From the NCBI RefSeq assembly GCF_900292035.1, contig NZ_OMPO01000003.1, forward strand, positions 124,001-188,000: DNA of 64,000 bases. The letters run 5' to 3'. The position numbers and the translations under genes were made by a program. Origin of the DNA: Blastococcus sp. Marseille-P5729. Lineage in GTDB: Bacteria > Actinomycetota > Actinomycetes > Mycobacteriales > Antricoccaceae. This document shows, in pieces, positions 24,822-33,049 of this stretch. The notes under the pieces were generated by a model, which worked only from the letters and a program-made list of their open reading frames with translations, was not told where the DNA came from and ran no database searches. Numbering within the stretch: the first letter of the stretch is position 1; each line of letters opens with the position of its first letter.

Positions 24822-26372
24822 ATGGACAACGGAATCGGCCGCTGGACGTACAAGCACGCCATCACCAACCCCAACCGCATCGCCCTGCAGTACGGCGATC
24901 GCGAGATCACGTACGCCGAGCTCAACGAGCGCTCCAACCGGCTGGCGGATGCACTCGCTGAGCGCGGGGTCGAACGGGGCGACCGCGTCTGCATCCTGTC
25001 GACCAACAGCGCGCAGTTCCTCGAGGCGATGTTCGCGGTCGCGAAGCTCGGCGCCATCTTCGTGCCGATCAACTTTCGCCTCGCCGGCCCCGAGATCGCT
25101 TATGTGCTTGGGAATGCGCGTCCGAAGGTGCTTTTCTACAGCGGCAACATGCAGCCCAGCGTCGACGCGGCGCTGAAGCAGGACGAGGTCGAGCAACCGA
25201 AGCTGATCGCGATCGAGGCGGACGTCCTCCCCGACAACGCCGAGTCGTTCGAGGAGGTCGTTGCTAGCGGCGCGCCCGAGAACAACGAGCGGGACGTCGA
25301 GAAGTCCGACGTCGCCATGATCATGTACACCTCCGGGACGACGGGATTCCCGAAGGGCGCGATGCTCACGCACGGCAACATCGAGGCCAACAACGTCAAC
25401 ATCATGGCGATGGCCGACGGCATCTCGAAGTACGACACGACGGTCACTCCGGCGCCGCTGTTCCACATCGGCGGCCTGGCCGTGCACACGTTGCCGCTGC
25501 TGTTCCTCGGCGGCAAGACCGTCGTCCTGCCGGCTTTCGACCCGGCCGGCACGCTCAAGGCGATGGCCGATACGAAGACCACCGTGCAGTTCCTGGTCCC
25601 GGCCATGTGGGCGGCGATGACGCAGGTGCCGGACTTCGACTCGTACGACGTATCGAGCATGCGCTATGCGATCTCCGGCGGTGCGCCGTGCCCGATCCCC
25701 GTGATCGAGTTCTTCCAGAACAAGGGCTGGGACTTCATCGAGGGCTTCGGGATGACCGAGACCTGCGCCGGCGCGCTCGGCCTGAACCGCGAGGACGTCG
25801 TCGATCACGCCGGCTCGGTGGGTCAGCCGGCGTTGCTGACCGAGGCGCGGGTCGTGGACGAGATCGGCGAGGACGTCGCGGTCGGCACCGTGGGCGAGCT
25901 GGTGCTGCGCGGTCCGAACATCTTCATCGGTTACTGGGAGATGGAGGACGCCACTCGCGACGCGATCCGGGACGGCTGGTTCCACACCGGTGACATGGCG
26001 CGCGTCGACGAGGACGGCTTCCACACCCTCGTCGACCGCAAGAAGGACATGATCATCAGCGGCGGCGAGAACGTCTACCCGATCGAGGTCGAGCAGGCGC
26101 TGCATCGACAGCCGTCAATTGCTGATGTCGCGGTGATCGGCGTCCCGGACGAGAGGTGGGGTGAGACGGTCAAGGCGGTCGTCGTCCCTGCGCCGGGCCA
26201 GCAGATCGATGCGGACGAGGTCATCGCGTTCTCGCGGGAGAACCTCGCGCACTTCAAGTGCCCGACCAGCGTCGAGGTGATCGACGAGCTGCCGCGCAAC
26301 GCGACCGGCAAGATCCTCAAGCGCACCTTGCGCGAGCAGTTCACCGGCCACGGCGAGACCGTCACCCGCTAG
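24822..26372 (+). CDS. Long-chain-type acyl-CoA synthetase
   Basis: The 516-residue AMP-forming ligase has MYTSGTTGFPKGAML (near 168), GFGMTETCAGALG (near 310), DRKKDMIISGGENVYPIEVE (near 405) and the catalytic Lys in LPRNATGKILKRTLRE. It activates a fatty or branched acid to acyl-CoA for the dehydrogenase upstream, with which it is co-directional. GAGGAG precedes the ATG. Its TAG stop is the TAG of GCTAGC at 26368-26373, exactly where an IS481-type element has inserted, so the coding sequence is intact. Confidence 0.93.
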   Translation: MDNGIGRWTYKHAITNPNRIALQYGDREITYAELNERSNRLADALAERGVERGDRVCILSTNSAQFLEAMFAVAKLGAIFVPINFRLAGPEIAYVLGNARPKVLFYSGNMQPSVDAALKQDEVEQPKLIAIEADVLPDNAESFEEVVASGAPENNERDVEKSDVAMIMYTSGTTGFPKGAMLTHGNIEANNVNIMAMADGISKYDTTVTPAPLFHIGGLAVHTLPLLFLGGKTVVLPAFDPAGTLKAMADTKTTVQFLVPAMWAAMTQVPDFDSYDVSSMRYAISGGAPCPIPVIEFFQNKGWDFIEGFGMTETCAGALGLNREDVVDHAGSVGQPALLTEARVVDEIGEDVAVGTVGELVLRGPNIFIGYWEMEDATRDAIRDGWFHTGDMARVDEDGFHTLVDRKKDMIISGGENVYPIEVEQALHRQPSIADVAVIGVPDERWGETVKAVVVPAPGQQIDADEVIAFSRENLAHFKCPTSVEVIDELPRNATGKILKRTLREQFTGHGETVTR

Positions 26373-26433
26373 CTGTTGCGGGTCAGGAGGTTGTTGACAG
26401 CGGCGTACTGAGGTCCAGTCGTAGTGGATGAAC

Positions 26434-27051
26434 TTAGCGGCCCGATGAGTGAGCTTTCTGAGGTCGGTATGCGGCGAGGAAGGTGTTGACGCCGGCGCGG
26501 ACGATCCGTTCCGAGCGGGTGTCGGGAGCAGCCGTGACGCTGCCTGCGGTGAGTTGAATGAGTTGGAGCGCGGCGATGTTCTCGTCGTTGATGTGGAGTA
26601 GGCCCGCTGTTGAGTGTGCTCTGAGATGGGCGGCTATGGCGTTTCGGACGCGGACCGGGCCGGCCGCTTGCCAGGCGGCGAGGGTCTCGCCGTCGATGTG
26701 GGCTGAGTCGGCGTGGATCTGCCGGATGAGCGCGAAGTGGTCAGCCGTTGCCGGGTCGGGGGCGGACCACGCGAGTCCGAAAGCGGCCAGGTCCGTCTGG
26801 AGGTCGACGATGTGGGCCAAGAGTCGGTCGGCCAAAGCGATCTCGTGGTCTGCGACGCGGGCTGCGCTGTCGAGGATGACTGCTTTGAACAGCCCCGCTT
26901 TGTCGCCGTAGTGGTTGTAGATGGTACGCGTCGAGACACCAGCGGCCTCGGCTATGGCGTCGATGCTGGCGCGACTGTAGCCATCGCGGGCGAAGACGCG
27001 CAGCGCTCCATCCAGTAGGTCACGTTGCTTGTCCGCTCTTGCTGTAGGCAT
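26434..27051 (-). CDS. TetR family regulator (element 1 passenger)
   Basis: The 205-residue protein has an N-terminal HTH (ASIDAIAEAAGVSTRTIYNHYGDKAGLF, near residues 28-55) and a TetR C-terminal domain. The ATG at 27051 (MPTARADKQ) is chosen as the family start; an earlier in-frame ATG at 27075 lies in the operator region. It is divergent from the FMN reductase-MFS-transposase set, with two CAACGATC palindromes between. It is probably the repressor of these passengers, and so also of the transposase that follows them. Confidence 0.9.
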   Translation of the reverse strand: MPTARADKQRDLLDGALRVFARDGYSRASIDAIAEAAGVSTRTIYNHYGDKAGLFKAVILDSAARVADHEIALADRLLAHIVDLQTDLAAFGLAWSAPDPATADHFALIRQIHADSAHIDGETLAAWQAAGPVRVRNAIAAHLRAHSTAGLLHINDENIAALQLIQLTAGSVTAAPDTRSERIVRAGVNTFLAAYRPQKAHSSGR

Positions 27052-27072
27052 GCTCTGCAGTGTGCCGAAATA

Positions 27073-27105
27073 CAACGATCATTGCAATTAGTGCAACGAT
27101 CGTTG
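27073..27105. promoter_or_regulatory. Paired palindromic operators CAACGATCrTTG
   Basis: CAACGATCATTG (27073-27084, one mismatch) and the perfect palindrome CAACGATCGTTG (27094-27105) are 21 bp apart centre to centre, about two helical turns. They lie between the divergent TetR gene and the reductase gene, the usual place for TetR autoregulation. Confidence 0.7.
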
Positions 27106-27117
27106 TACGTTGCTCTC

Positions 27118-27735
27118 ATGGACAAACTACTGACGTCAGATCAGCCCGTTCGGCTTGCCGTTGTGGTGGGCAGTACCCGACCGGGGCGCAGGGGACCCCA
27201 AGTCGCCGAGTGGCTCCGGGAAGCCGCTACGACACACCTGGGTGAGCGGGCCACCCTCGAAGTGGTCGACCTTGCCCGGTTCGGCCTGCCGCTGTTGGAC
27301 GAGCCAATGCCAGCGGCCATCGGCGACTACCGCAACTCGCATACCAAGACATGGGCGGCCACTATCGACAAGTTTGACGGGTTCATCTTCGTCGCGCCCG
27401 AGTACAACCACTCGATGCCGGCAGCGCTGAAGAACGCGATCGATTTCCTGTTCGCCGAGTGGAACAACAAGGCAGCTGGCTTCGTCAGTTACGGACTCAA
27501 CGGCGGCACGCGCGCCGTCGAACACCTGCGGCTGTCGTTGGCGGAAGTCCAGGTCGCCACGGTCCGGTCACAGGTCGCGCTTGGCTTGTTCACCGACTTC
27601 GACATCCCCGATATGACCCAACCGGGCACCTTCGCTCCTGCCGACCACCACCACGAGGTCATGCGCCGGATGCTCGACGAGCTTGCCGACTGGGCCCTGG
27701 CCCTACGCCTGCTGCGGCAACGCGCAGGCCGATGA
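27118..27735 (+). CDS. NADPH-dependent FMN reductase family protein (passenger)
   Basis: The 205-residue flavodoxin-like protein has VVVGSTRPGRRGPQVAEWL (phosphate-binding loop, near residues 14-32) and FVAPEYNHSMPAALKNAIDFL (near 90), the PF03358 hallmarks. It would reduce quinones, nitro compounds or azo dyes with NAD(P)H. The ATG at 27118 follows the operators by 12 bp and lacks a clear ribosome site, so the transcript may be nearly leaderless. It overlaps the MFS gene start (ATGA). Confidence 0.9.
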   Translation: MDKLLTSDQPVRLAVVVGSTRPGRRGPQVAEWLREAATTHLGERATLEVVDLARFGLPLLDEPMPAAIGDYRNSHTKTWAATIDKFDGFIFVAPEYNHSMPAALKNAIDFLFAEWNNKAAGFVSYGLNGGTRAVEHLRLSLAEVQVATVRSQVALGLFTDFDIPDMTQPGTFAPADHHHEVMRRMLDELADWALALRLLRQRAGR

Positions 27736-29141
27736 GTCACATGCGAGACCAACGTGAGGCGACGAGCGCTTCAACGCCGATAGATCGCGCGACGTGGCGA
27801 ATGTGTTGGGTGGTCGTCTTCGGCGCCTTCGCCAGCGGCTTGGACGCGTCACTGGTGAACATCGGCCTGGACACGATCAGCCGCGAGTTGCACGCAACCC
27901 TCGGTGTCACACAATGGGTCGCCAGTGCCTACCTTGTGGCGTTGGGACTGTCCCTTCCGTTGGCCGGTTGGCTCAGTCGCCGGTTCGGCACCGGACGGGT
28001 CTGGCTCACCGCGCTGGCAACCTTCACCGTGGCATCCGCGCTGTGCGGCCTCGCGCCGAACATCGGCCTGCTGATCGCCGCACGAGTCCTGCAAGGCCTC
28101 GCTGGCGGTGTACTCATACCGGCCGGGCAAACGTTGCTGGGCCAGGCAGTCGGACCCGACCGGCTCGGCCGCGTGATGGGCACGCTCGGAATTGCCGTCA
28201 GCGCCGCACCAGCCGTCGGCCCGCTCGTCGGGGGTCTTCTGCTGCACGCCTTGCCGTGGCCATGGCTGTTCGCGATCAACATCCCTATCGGCGCCGCCGG
28301 ACTCCTCGTGGGACGCCGCTACATCCCCCGCGGAACCCCCGAGACAACGAAGAGCATCGACAAATCGGGCCTGGCCCTCATCACCATCGGGATCCCGCTC
28401 GTCGTGTTCGCAGTGACGCAATGGGGAAACTCCCAATCGATCAGCGCCACCACCGCCGTACTCGCCGCGGCTGGAGTCCTGGCTCTGGTCGGTTTCGTCG
28501 CACACGCCGCCCGCACCACCAACCCGCTGCTGGACATGCGCCTCTACCGCAACGTCGCGTATCGCGCCGGAGCCATCGCCGCGGCCTTCGCCGGTGCCTT
28601 GGTGTTCGGCAGCGGAATCGTGCAAACCCTGTACTTCCAGATCGGCCGAGACCAGGACACCATCCACGCCGGGCTCAGCTTGTTCGGCGTGGCTAGCGCG
28701 ACCGTTGTGTTCGCTCCACTCACGGGCAGATGGGTGGACCGTTACGGCCCGGCCCGGATCTCGCTCATCGGTGCTGTCCTCGCGATAGCGACCACTGCCC
28801 CTTTCGTAGCCCTGCCAGTGCACGCATCAAGCTGGATCATTCAGCCGCTGCTGATCGCCTACGGAGCCGCAGTCGCCATGGTCGCCACCCCGGCGAACGT
28901 CGCCGCATACAAGGCGGTGAAAGCGACGCAGCTGCCCGACGCCATCACCCAGGTCAACATCATCCAACGAGTCGCCGGCTCCCTGGGCGGGGCGATCTGC
29001 GCCGTCCTGATCGCGTCCCGACTCCCGGACACAACCGACGCCTTCCGCGTCGCCTTCACCGCACTCACCATCTGCGCGGTCGGCGCACTCCTCGGAGCGA
29101 TCCTCATCTACCGGACAAGTCGGCAGGAAAACAACCAGTGA
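27732..29141 (+). CDS. MFS exporter, DHA2 (14-helix) type (passenger)
   Basis: The 469-residue membrane protein has about 14 helices. The DHA2/EmrB-QacA motif C-like stretch is GTLGIAVSAAPAVGPLVGGLLL (near 150), and motif A-like LAGWLSRRFGTGRVW is near 77. It probably exports a toxic compound by proton antiport. It is coupled to the reductase by ATGA, and its stop codon TGA overlaps the GTG of the transposase by 3 bp. Regulation by the divergent TetR protein is the expected resistance-cassette logic. Confidence 0.9.
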   Translation: MSHMRDQREATSASTPIDRATWRMCWVVVFGAFASGLDASLVNIGLDTISRELHATLGVTQWVASAYLVALGLSLPLAGWLSRRFGTGRVWLTALATFTVASALCGLAPNIGLLIAARVLQGLAGGVLIPAGQTLLGQAVGPDRLGRVMGTLGIAVSAAPAVGPLVGGLLLHALPWPWLFAINIPIGAAGLLVGRRYIPRGTPETTKSIDKSGLALITIGIPLVVFAVTQWGNSQSISATTAVLAAAGVLALVGFVAHAARTTNPLLDMRLYRNVAYRAGAIAAAFAGALVFGSGIVQTLYFQIGRDQDTIHAGLSLFGVASATVVFAPLTGRWVDRYGPARISLIGAVLAIATTAPFVALPVHASSWIIQPLLIAYGAAVAMVATPANVAAYKAVKATQLPDAITQVNIIQRVAGSLGGAICAVLIASRLPDTTDAFRVAFTALTICAVGALLGAILIYRTSRQENNQ

Positions 29142-30139
29142 CCCACCGCAACGCACCCTTGACCATCGAAGGGCGTCGCCGCCTGATCGAGCGCTGCAAG
29201 ACCCGCCCCATCTCCCACGTCGCAGCCGAAATGGGAATCTCCCGGGCGTGCGCATCGAAATGGGTCAACCGCTGGCGGAAACACGGCGAGGTCGGCCTGC
29301 AGGACCGATCCTCCACACCGCAACGACAACCGACCGCCACGCAGCCTGATGTGGTCCAACAGGTTGAGACGTGGCGGCGAGAGCACAAGTGGCCGGCATC
29401 ACGAATTGCTTTTGAAATCAATGAAACTGGCACCTCGATCAGCCGACGAACCGTCACCCGGCTGCTGGCGCAGCTCGGATTGAACCGGCGCAAGCTCATC
29501 GACCCTGATGGCGACACCAACCGCGCGCCCCGCGTGATCGTCGCGAAGCGCCCTGGACACATGGTGCACGTGGACGTGAAGAAGGTCGGGCGCCTCCCCG
29601 ACGCCGGCGGCTGGCGCGCTCATGGGCGAGGCTCGGACCAAGCCCGCGCTGCGGCACGATCAAGAACCACGACCGGCAGACGCGGATACGTCTACCTGCA
29701 CTCCGCCGTCGACGGTCACACACGGATGGCGTACACCGAGCCATTGGCGGACGAGAAGGCCGTCACCGCTATTGCTTTCATGCACCGGGCCAGGATCTGG
29801 TTCGCCGCGCACGGCATCACCCACATCGAGAAGATCGTCACCGACAACGGTGCCTGCTACCGCGCCGACGCCTTCACCCGGGCCCTGCTCGGCGCCAAGC
29901 ACAAACGGACTAAGCCCTACACCCCCAAGCACAACGGGAAAGTGGAGCGATACAACCGGATTATCGCCGAAGAGCTTCTGTACGCCCGCACCTGGTCTAG
30001 CGAGGCCGAGCGATCGGCCGCCGTCGCGGTATGGAACATCCACTTCAACTACCACCGACCGCACGGCGCGGCTAGCGGCAGACCACCAGCATCGCTCGCG
30101 CCAGCAGCCGTCACCAACGTCATGGCCTCATACAACTAG
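29138..30139 (+). CDS. IS481-family transposase, element 1
   Basis: The 333-residue transposase has an N-terminal HTH (ISHVAAEMGISRACASKWVNRWRKHG, about 25-50) and an rve DDE core: Asp in MVHVDVKKVGR (near 143), Asp in IVTDNGACYR (near 234) and Glu in PKHNGKVERYNR (near 271). The GTG at 29138 overlaps the MFS stop codon. The stop TAG (30137-30139) lies outside the element, in the flanking CTAG target, so translation ends only because of the insertion site. About 70 percent similar to the element 2 transposase by eye. Confidence 0.93.
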   Translation: MTHRNAPLTIEGRRRLIERCKTRPISHVAAEMGISRACASKWVNRWRKHGEVGLQDRSSTPQRQPTATQPDVVQQVETWRREHKWPASRIAFEINETGTSISRRTVTRLLAQLGLNRRKLIDPDGDTNRAPRVIVAKRPGHMVHVDVKKVGRLPDAGGWRAHGRGSDQARAAARSRTTTGRRGYVYLHSAVDGHTRMAYTEPLADEKAVTAIAFMHRARIWFAAHGITHIEKIVTDNGACYRADAFTRALLGAKHKRTKPYTPKHNGKVERYNRIIAEELLYARTWSSEAERSAAVAVWNIHFNYHRPHGAASGRPPASLAPAAVTNVMASYN

Positions 30140-31188
30140 CGGTGCCTCGGGCCGCGGTCCTGCTCGCGTTCCTGGTGTCGGTAGTCCTCGAAGACGTCCT
30201 GCGTCTCGTCGAGCACGTCGGCGTCATCATCGCGCGCGTAGACGGTCGTCGATCGGACCTCCTCGATGACCCGATCGAGTCGGTCGGTGAACGTCTCCTC
30301 GGGCGCGTCGGCGCCTTCGGTTGCCTCATGTGCGACAAGGCCCTGAGCGTCGTCGGCCAGCTGCTGCAAGGAGCGCTCGAACTCGGGTTCGTGAATGTCC
30401 AGCTCGGCCGCCAGCGCGCTGAGGCCGGCAACCTGCTCGGTGTAGTCGTCGGCGTTCGGCTGGGTCTGCTCGCGGTGTTCGCGACAGACGGCTTCGGGAT
30501 TCGCGCCGGCGGGCCAGAGGCCCTCCGCATCACGCGCAACGCGTGCCAGCTCGACGGAGTCTCGGTCAACGACTGAGATGACGTGGCATGCCGCCACCGC
30601 CATCGCTGCGGTCAGGATCGCGGCGGACTCGTCATACCCGCGACGCAACGCCGATCGCGGTGTCCAGCGCGCGTCATACCCCTCACGGACGGCGTCGAGG
30701 TAACGCTGCTGTGCCGCGATCTGTGAGGCGTAAATCGATGTCGAGACGGTGACGAGCTCGGTGCGATAACCCGCATCGGCATACAGCTGCATGGTGCGGA
30801 AGGTCGTTGCCGGATCTCGGTACGTCCCTTCGATGATCACGTTGACCTGCCGATCGCGGGCCTCGCCAATCGCGCGTTCGACGGCCGGCCCGCTGAAGGT
30901 CTGCGTGACGTTCGGCATCGCGACCGGGTCGGTGTCGCGCAGACGTGCATAGGCCGGGTGGAACTGGCGGAAGTCGTCGCCGCTGATGAGTGCGACGTTG
31001 CCTCGGAAGCGACCTCGCAGGCGAGTGAGAATGCTGCTCTTACCCGCACCAGGCTGAGCGCCGACGAACACCGCCATAGGCCGCCTGACCGCTGTCGCGC
31101 GGCGGAACACCATCGGGCTGACATGCCGGCGGTAGAGGTCGTCGATCTCAGCGGTCGACAGCGGTCGATCATCGGTTGGGAACGTCAT
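30136..31188 (-). CDS. Zeta-toxin-like kinase
   Basis: The 350-residue protein has Walker A GAQPGAGKSS (about residues 43-52), SGDDFRQFHP (catalytic and substrate region, near 70) and VIIEGTYRDP, as in zeta/PezT-like kinases, which phosphorylate UDP-N-acetyl sugars in characterised members. The C-terminal third is acidic and helical. Its TAG stop reads the CTAG at 30136-30139 from the other strand, so element 1 did not damage it. It follows a small gene by 20 bp, a likely antidote or partner. Confidence 0.85.
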   Translation of the reverse strand: MTFPTDDRPLSTAEIDDLYRRHVSPMVFRRATAVRRPMAVFVGAQPGAGKSSILTRLRGRFRGNVALISGDDFRQFHPAYARLRDTDPVAMPNVTQTFSGPAVERAIGEARDRQVNVIIEGTYRDPATTFRTMQLYADAGYRTELVTVSTSIYASQIAAQQRYLDAVREGYDARWTPRSALRRGYDESAAILTAAMAVAACHVISVVDRDSVELARVARDAEGLWPAGANPEAVCREHREQTQPNADDYTEQVAGLSALAAELDIHEPEFERSLQQLADDAQGLVAHEATEGADAPEETFTDRLDRVIEEVRSTTVYARDDDADVLDETQDVFEDYRHQEREQDRGPRHR

Positions 31189-31208
31189 CGCTTACAACCC
31201 CGCACCGC

Positions 31209-31571
31209 TCACGGGCTCTCCGACCAGCTCGACGGCATCCACTGCGCTGCGCCGCGCGCATCGTCGGGAGACCTCGGCGCCGGCTTCATCCCGTCCTCGA
31301 CGAGCGGATCAATTTTCGACCCGAGGATCGCTCCCAATTCGGCTTCGGCCGCCCATTTCTCCAGCAGAGCAATCATGGCGTCGACGCCGGCCTCCAGCGC
31401 GGCGGCCGCTTCGTCCTCACGCCGGTTCACCTCGGCCAGGTAACGGTCCCGCTCGGGGCCTTCCGGTGGCACCGCAGTGCCACGGAAGGACAGCTCAGCT
31501 TGGTGGACGAGCTCGTAGACGACCGCGGGGTGCCGCGATCGCAGGTGCTCATATCGGGAGGGTGCGGTCAT
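31209..31571 (-). CDS. Small acidic protein upstream of the zeta toxin
   Basis: The 120-residue protein (YEHLRSRHPAVVYELVHQAELSFRG..., then a helix-rich acidic middle) is of unknown fold. The ATG at 31571 has GGAG at about 7 nt. It sits 20 bp upstream of the zeta-type kinase in the same direction, the position of an epsilon-type antitoxin, and small proteins of this sort recur before actinobacterial zeta genes. An antitoxin role is inference; sequence similarity to epsilon is not visible. Confidence 0.7.
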   Translation of the reverse strand: MTAPSRYEHLRSRHPAVVYELVHQAELSFRGTAVPPEGPERDRYLAEVNRREDEAAAALEAGVDAMIALLEKWAAEAELGAILGSKIDPLVEDGMKPAPRSPDDARGAAQWMPSSWSESP

Positions 31572-31600
31572 GGTTGTCTCCGTTCCTCGTGGCGAGTGTG

Positions 31601-31915
31601 TCACGGCAAGGCGACACGAAGGGCGGCGCTGACGGCGGTCAACGTGCGCGGCGTGAGCACCCCGAGCGGCGTGGTGAGCTCGTCCTGGTACAGCTGCACC
31701 AGGTCGTCGACGAGCACGGCACCGACGAGCTGGTCGGCTGGCTCGAGAGCGACCACGGTCGGCAGATGAGTGCGCTTGGTCGTGGTCGTGATCCGCACAG
31801 CGATCACCGTGTCGAGCTTGGCGTTACGAGCGTTGTTGCTGACCACCAGCCACGGCTTCGCGCCGTGGCCCAGGTCGACGCGGAAGACCTGCCCGCGCAG
31901 CGGCGCCGAACTCAC
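31601..31915 (-). CDS. PemK/MazF-type toxin
   Basis: The 104-residue protein has the MazF N-terminal signature RGQVFRVDLGHGAKPWLVVSNN and C-terminal PLGVLTPRTLTAVSAALRVAL. It is probably an mRNA interferase. The GTG start overlaps the stop of the upstream antitoxin gene (GTGA). It is 30 bp before the small protein of the zeta locus, so two toxin-antitoxin modules stand in tandem on one strand. Confidence 0.88.
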   Translation of the reverse strand: MSSAPLRGQVFRVDLGHGAKPWLVVSNNARNAKLDTVIAVRITTTTKRTHLPTVVALEPADQLVGAVLVDDLVQLYQDELTTPLGVLTPRTLTAVSAALRVALP

Positions 31916-32220
31916 TCGCGGCCTCGATCCGAGCGGGCCGCGTAGCGGTCACGCGCAGCCCGCCGGTCGGCCGCGAGATCCTGCTGCCCGAACTCCTCGG
32001 CGAGATCCTCGTACGCCGCTTCCAGGGCACTCTCGCGCAACTGCTCTACACCGGCCTTCAGCAGCACCCGCAGCGCGCTGGCCTCGGTCGGCCGCACGTC
32101 GTCGCCACGGCTGGCCGCCCAGGCCCGCAGCGTCTCGTGCTCGACCGTGCCGGCCGAGATCCACGGCGCGACGGCCTGCTGGTCGACGTCGGTCATGATC
32201 AGACTCAATCGCTTACTCAT
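31912..32220 (-). CDS. Antitoxin of the PemK/MazF pair
   Basis: The 102-residue protein has a possible N-terminal DNA-binding part (MSKRLSLIMTDVDQQAVAPWI) and a helical acidic C-terminus (QLRESALEAAYEDLAEEFGQQDLAADRRAARDRYAARS), typical of a toxin-wrapping tail. The ATG at 32220 is chosen over an earlier frame start at 32256 for its match to antitoxin N-termini. It is coupled to the toxin by GTGA. The assignment rests on size and position. Confidence 0.8.
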   Translation of the reverse strand: MSKRLSLIMTDVDQQAVAPWISAGTVEHETLRAWAASRGDDVRPTEASALRVLLKAGVEQLRESALEAAYEDLAEEFGQQDLAADRRAARDRYAARSDRGRE

Positions 32221-32436
32221 GCATGCAATTCTACGCCGATTATTGCACCTATTCAACGTACGGATTTTGCGCCGATAACTGAGATTATGTCATCTTCGCG
32301 TGGGTGTGTCGATCCGGAAACCCTCTTGCTGCCATTTTTGCTCGGGATTCAGAAGTAATAAGAGCCAGCACGGAATCGCTGGCCCCGGCGGCCGCTCCGG
32401 CTCAGTGACGACAGCAACGCAAGGAGATGAAGGTCT

Positions 32437-32664
32437 ATGAAGTACGACGACAGCTATTGGGCGCTCCCGAGACGAGGATGTGGTCGCTGCGGCCGCATGA
32501 CGAGACGCTGCGAGATCCGCAGGCCCTGGCGCGGCGGCATCCTGGTCAAGACGCTGCGCCGCCATATCGCGGACGGCTCGGAGGCCGACGAGTTCTGCGC
32601 CGCCCGCTCGGGGCGACAACACCCCGCACGGGCGCGGAGGGGGCTCGAAGGGTGTTCCGGTTGA
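32437..32664 (+). CDS. Possible small Cys-containing protein
   Basis: A 75-residue frame contains CGRCGRMTRRC near residue 15, with AAGGAG 11 nt upstream of the ATG (an alternative ATG at 32427 is in another frame). The composition is very Arg-rich and the frame overlaps other open frames, so it may not be coding. If it is not a gene, 32221-32728 holds no recognised gene. That stretch is less GC-rich than the rest of the window up to about 32360. Confidence 0.25.
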   Translation: MKYDDSYWALPRRGCGRCGRMTRRCEIRRPWRGGILVKTLRRHIADGSEADEFCAARSGRQHPARARRGLEGCSG

Positions 32665-32728
32665 CGATTGCCTACCAGGCGCGGAGTGTCACGTCACCAA
32701 TTCAAGCTACCTAAGTAGAGTTAGACCT

Positions 32729-33049
32729 ATGAAGGTCACTCATTCACTCGTCCTCGTCGCCGTGGCCATCCTGGAGATGGCCTGTGAGGGCGACGGGCGT
32801 CTTTGGGGTTACGCATTATCGAAGCGGTCTGGCGTTCGGTCCGGAGTCTTGTATCCACAGCTTGACCGGATGATGGGTGAGGGCTGGCTTGAGGATCACT
32901 GGGAGGAGCGCACCCAAGACCAGAAGCGCCCAGCACGCCGCTACTACACGCTGACCGACGCAGGGCGGAACAACCTCGGTGCAATGGTGCGAGCCGCGGC
33001 GAGGGAGCAACGATTCGCGGGCATGAGCAGGCAGTGGGGCTACGCATGA
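32729..33049 (+). CDS. PadR family transcriptional regulator
   Basis: The 106-residue PadR-type winged helix has LVAVAILEMACEGDGRLWGYALSKRSGVRSGVLYPQLDRMMGEGWLEDHWEE and the wing RRYYTLTDAGRNNLGAM. It probably represses its own operon with the membrane protein that follows by a 4-bp ATGA overlap. No ribosome site is obvious; TAAGTAGAGTTAGACCT lies just before the ATG. Confidence 0.88.
   Translation: MKVTHSLVLVAVAILEMACEGDGRLWGYALSKRSGVRSGVLYPQLDRMMGEGWLEDHWEERTQDQKRPARRYYTLTDAGRNNLGAMVRAAAREQRFAGMSRQWGYA

Larger units (their letters stand above)
26374..30134 (+). mobile_element. IS481-family element 1 with passenger genes (TetR, FMN reductase, MFS)
   Basis: The element runs from TGTTGCGGGTCAGGAGG at 26374 to its inverted partner ending ACA at 30132-30134 (21 of the first 31 positions match). 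It is flanked by GCTAGC (26368-26373) and ACTAGC (30135-30140), the NCTAGN target expected for IS481 relatives. Inside are a TetR gene, an FMN reductase, an MFS exporter and the transposase. The left end is nearly identical over 25 bp (two mismatches) to the left end of element 2 at 38354. This is a passenger-carrying IS of 3.76 kb. Confidence 0.85.

Noticed and set aside
26373-26410. Remnant of a separate minus-strand transposase (frame ending NNLLTRNS)
   Set aside because: It is better explained as the left terminal inverted repeat of element 1, since the transposase end overlaps the right repeat; no further transposase sequence lies behind it.
32290-32622. 110-residue minus-strand frame between the MazEF-like and PadR loci
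   Set aside because: No ribosome site, no recognisable motif, low-complexity ends; not convincing as a gene.
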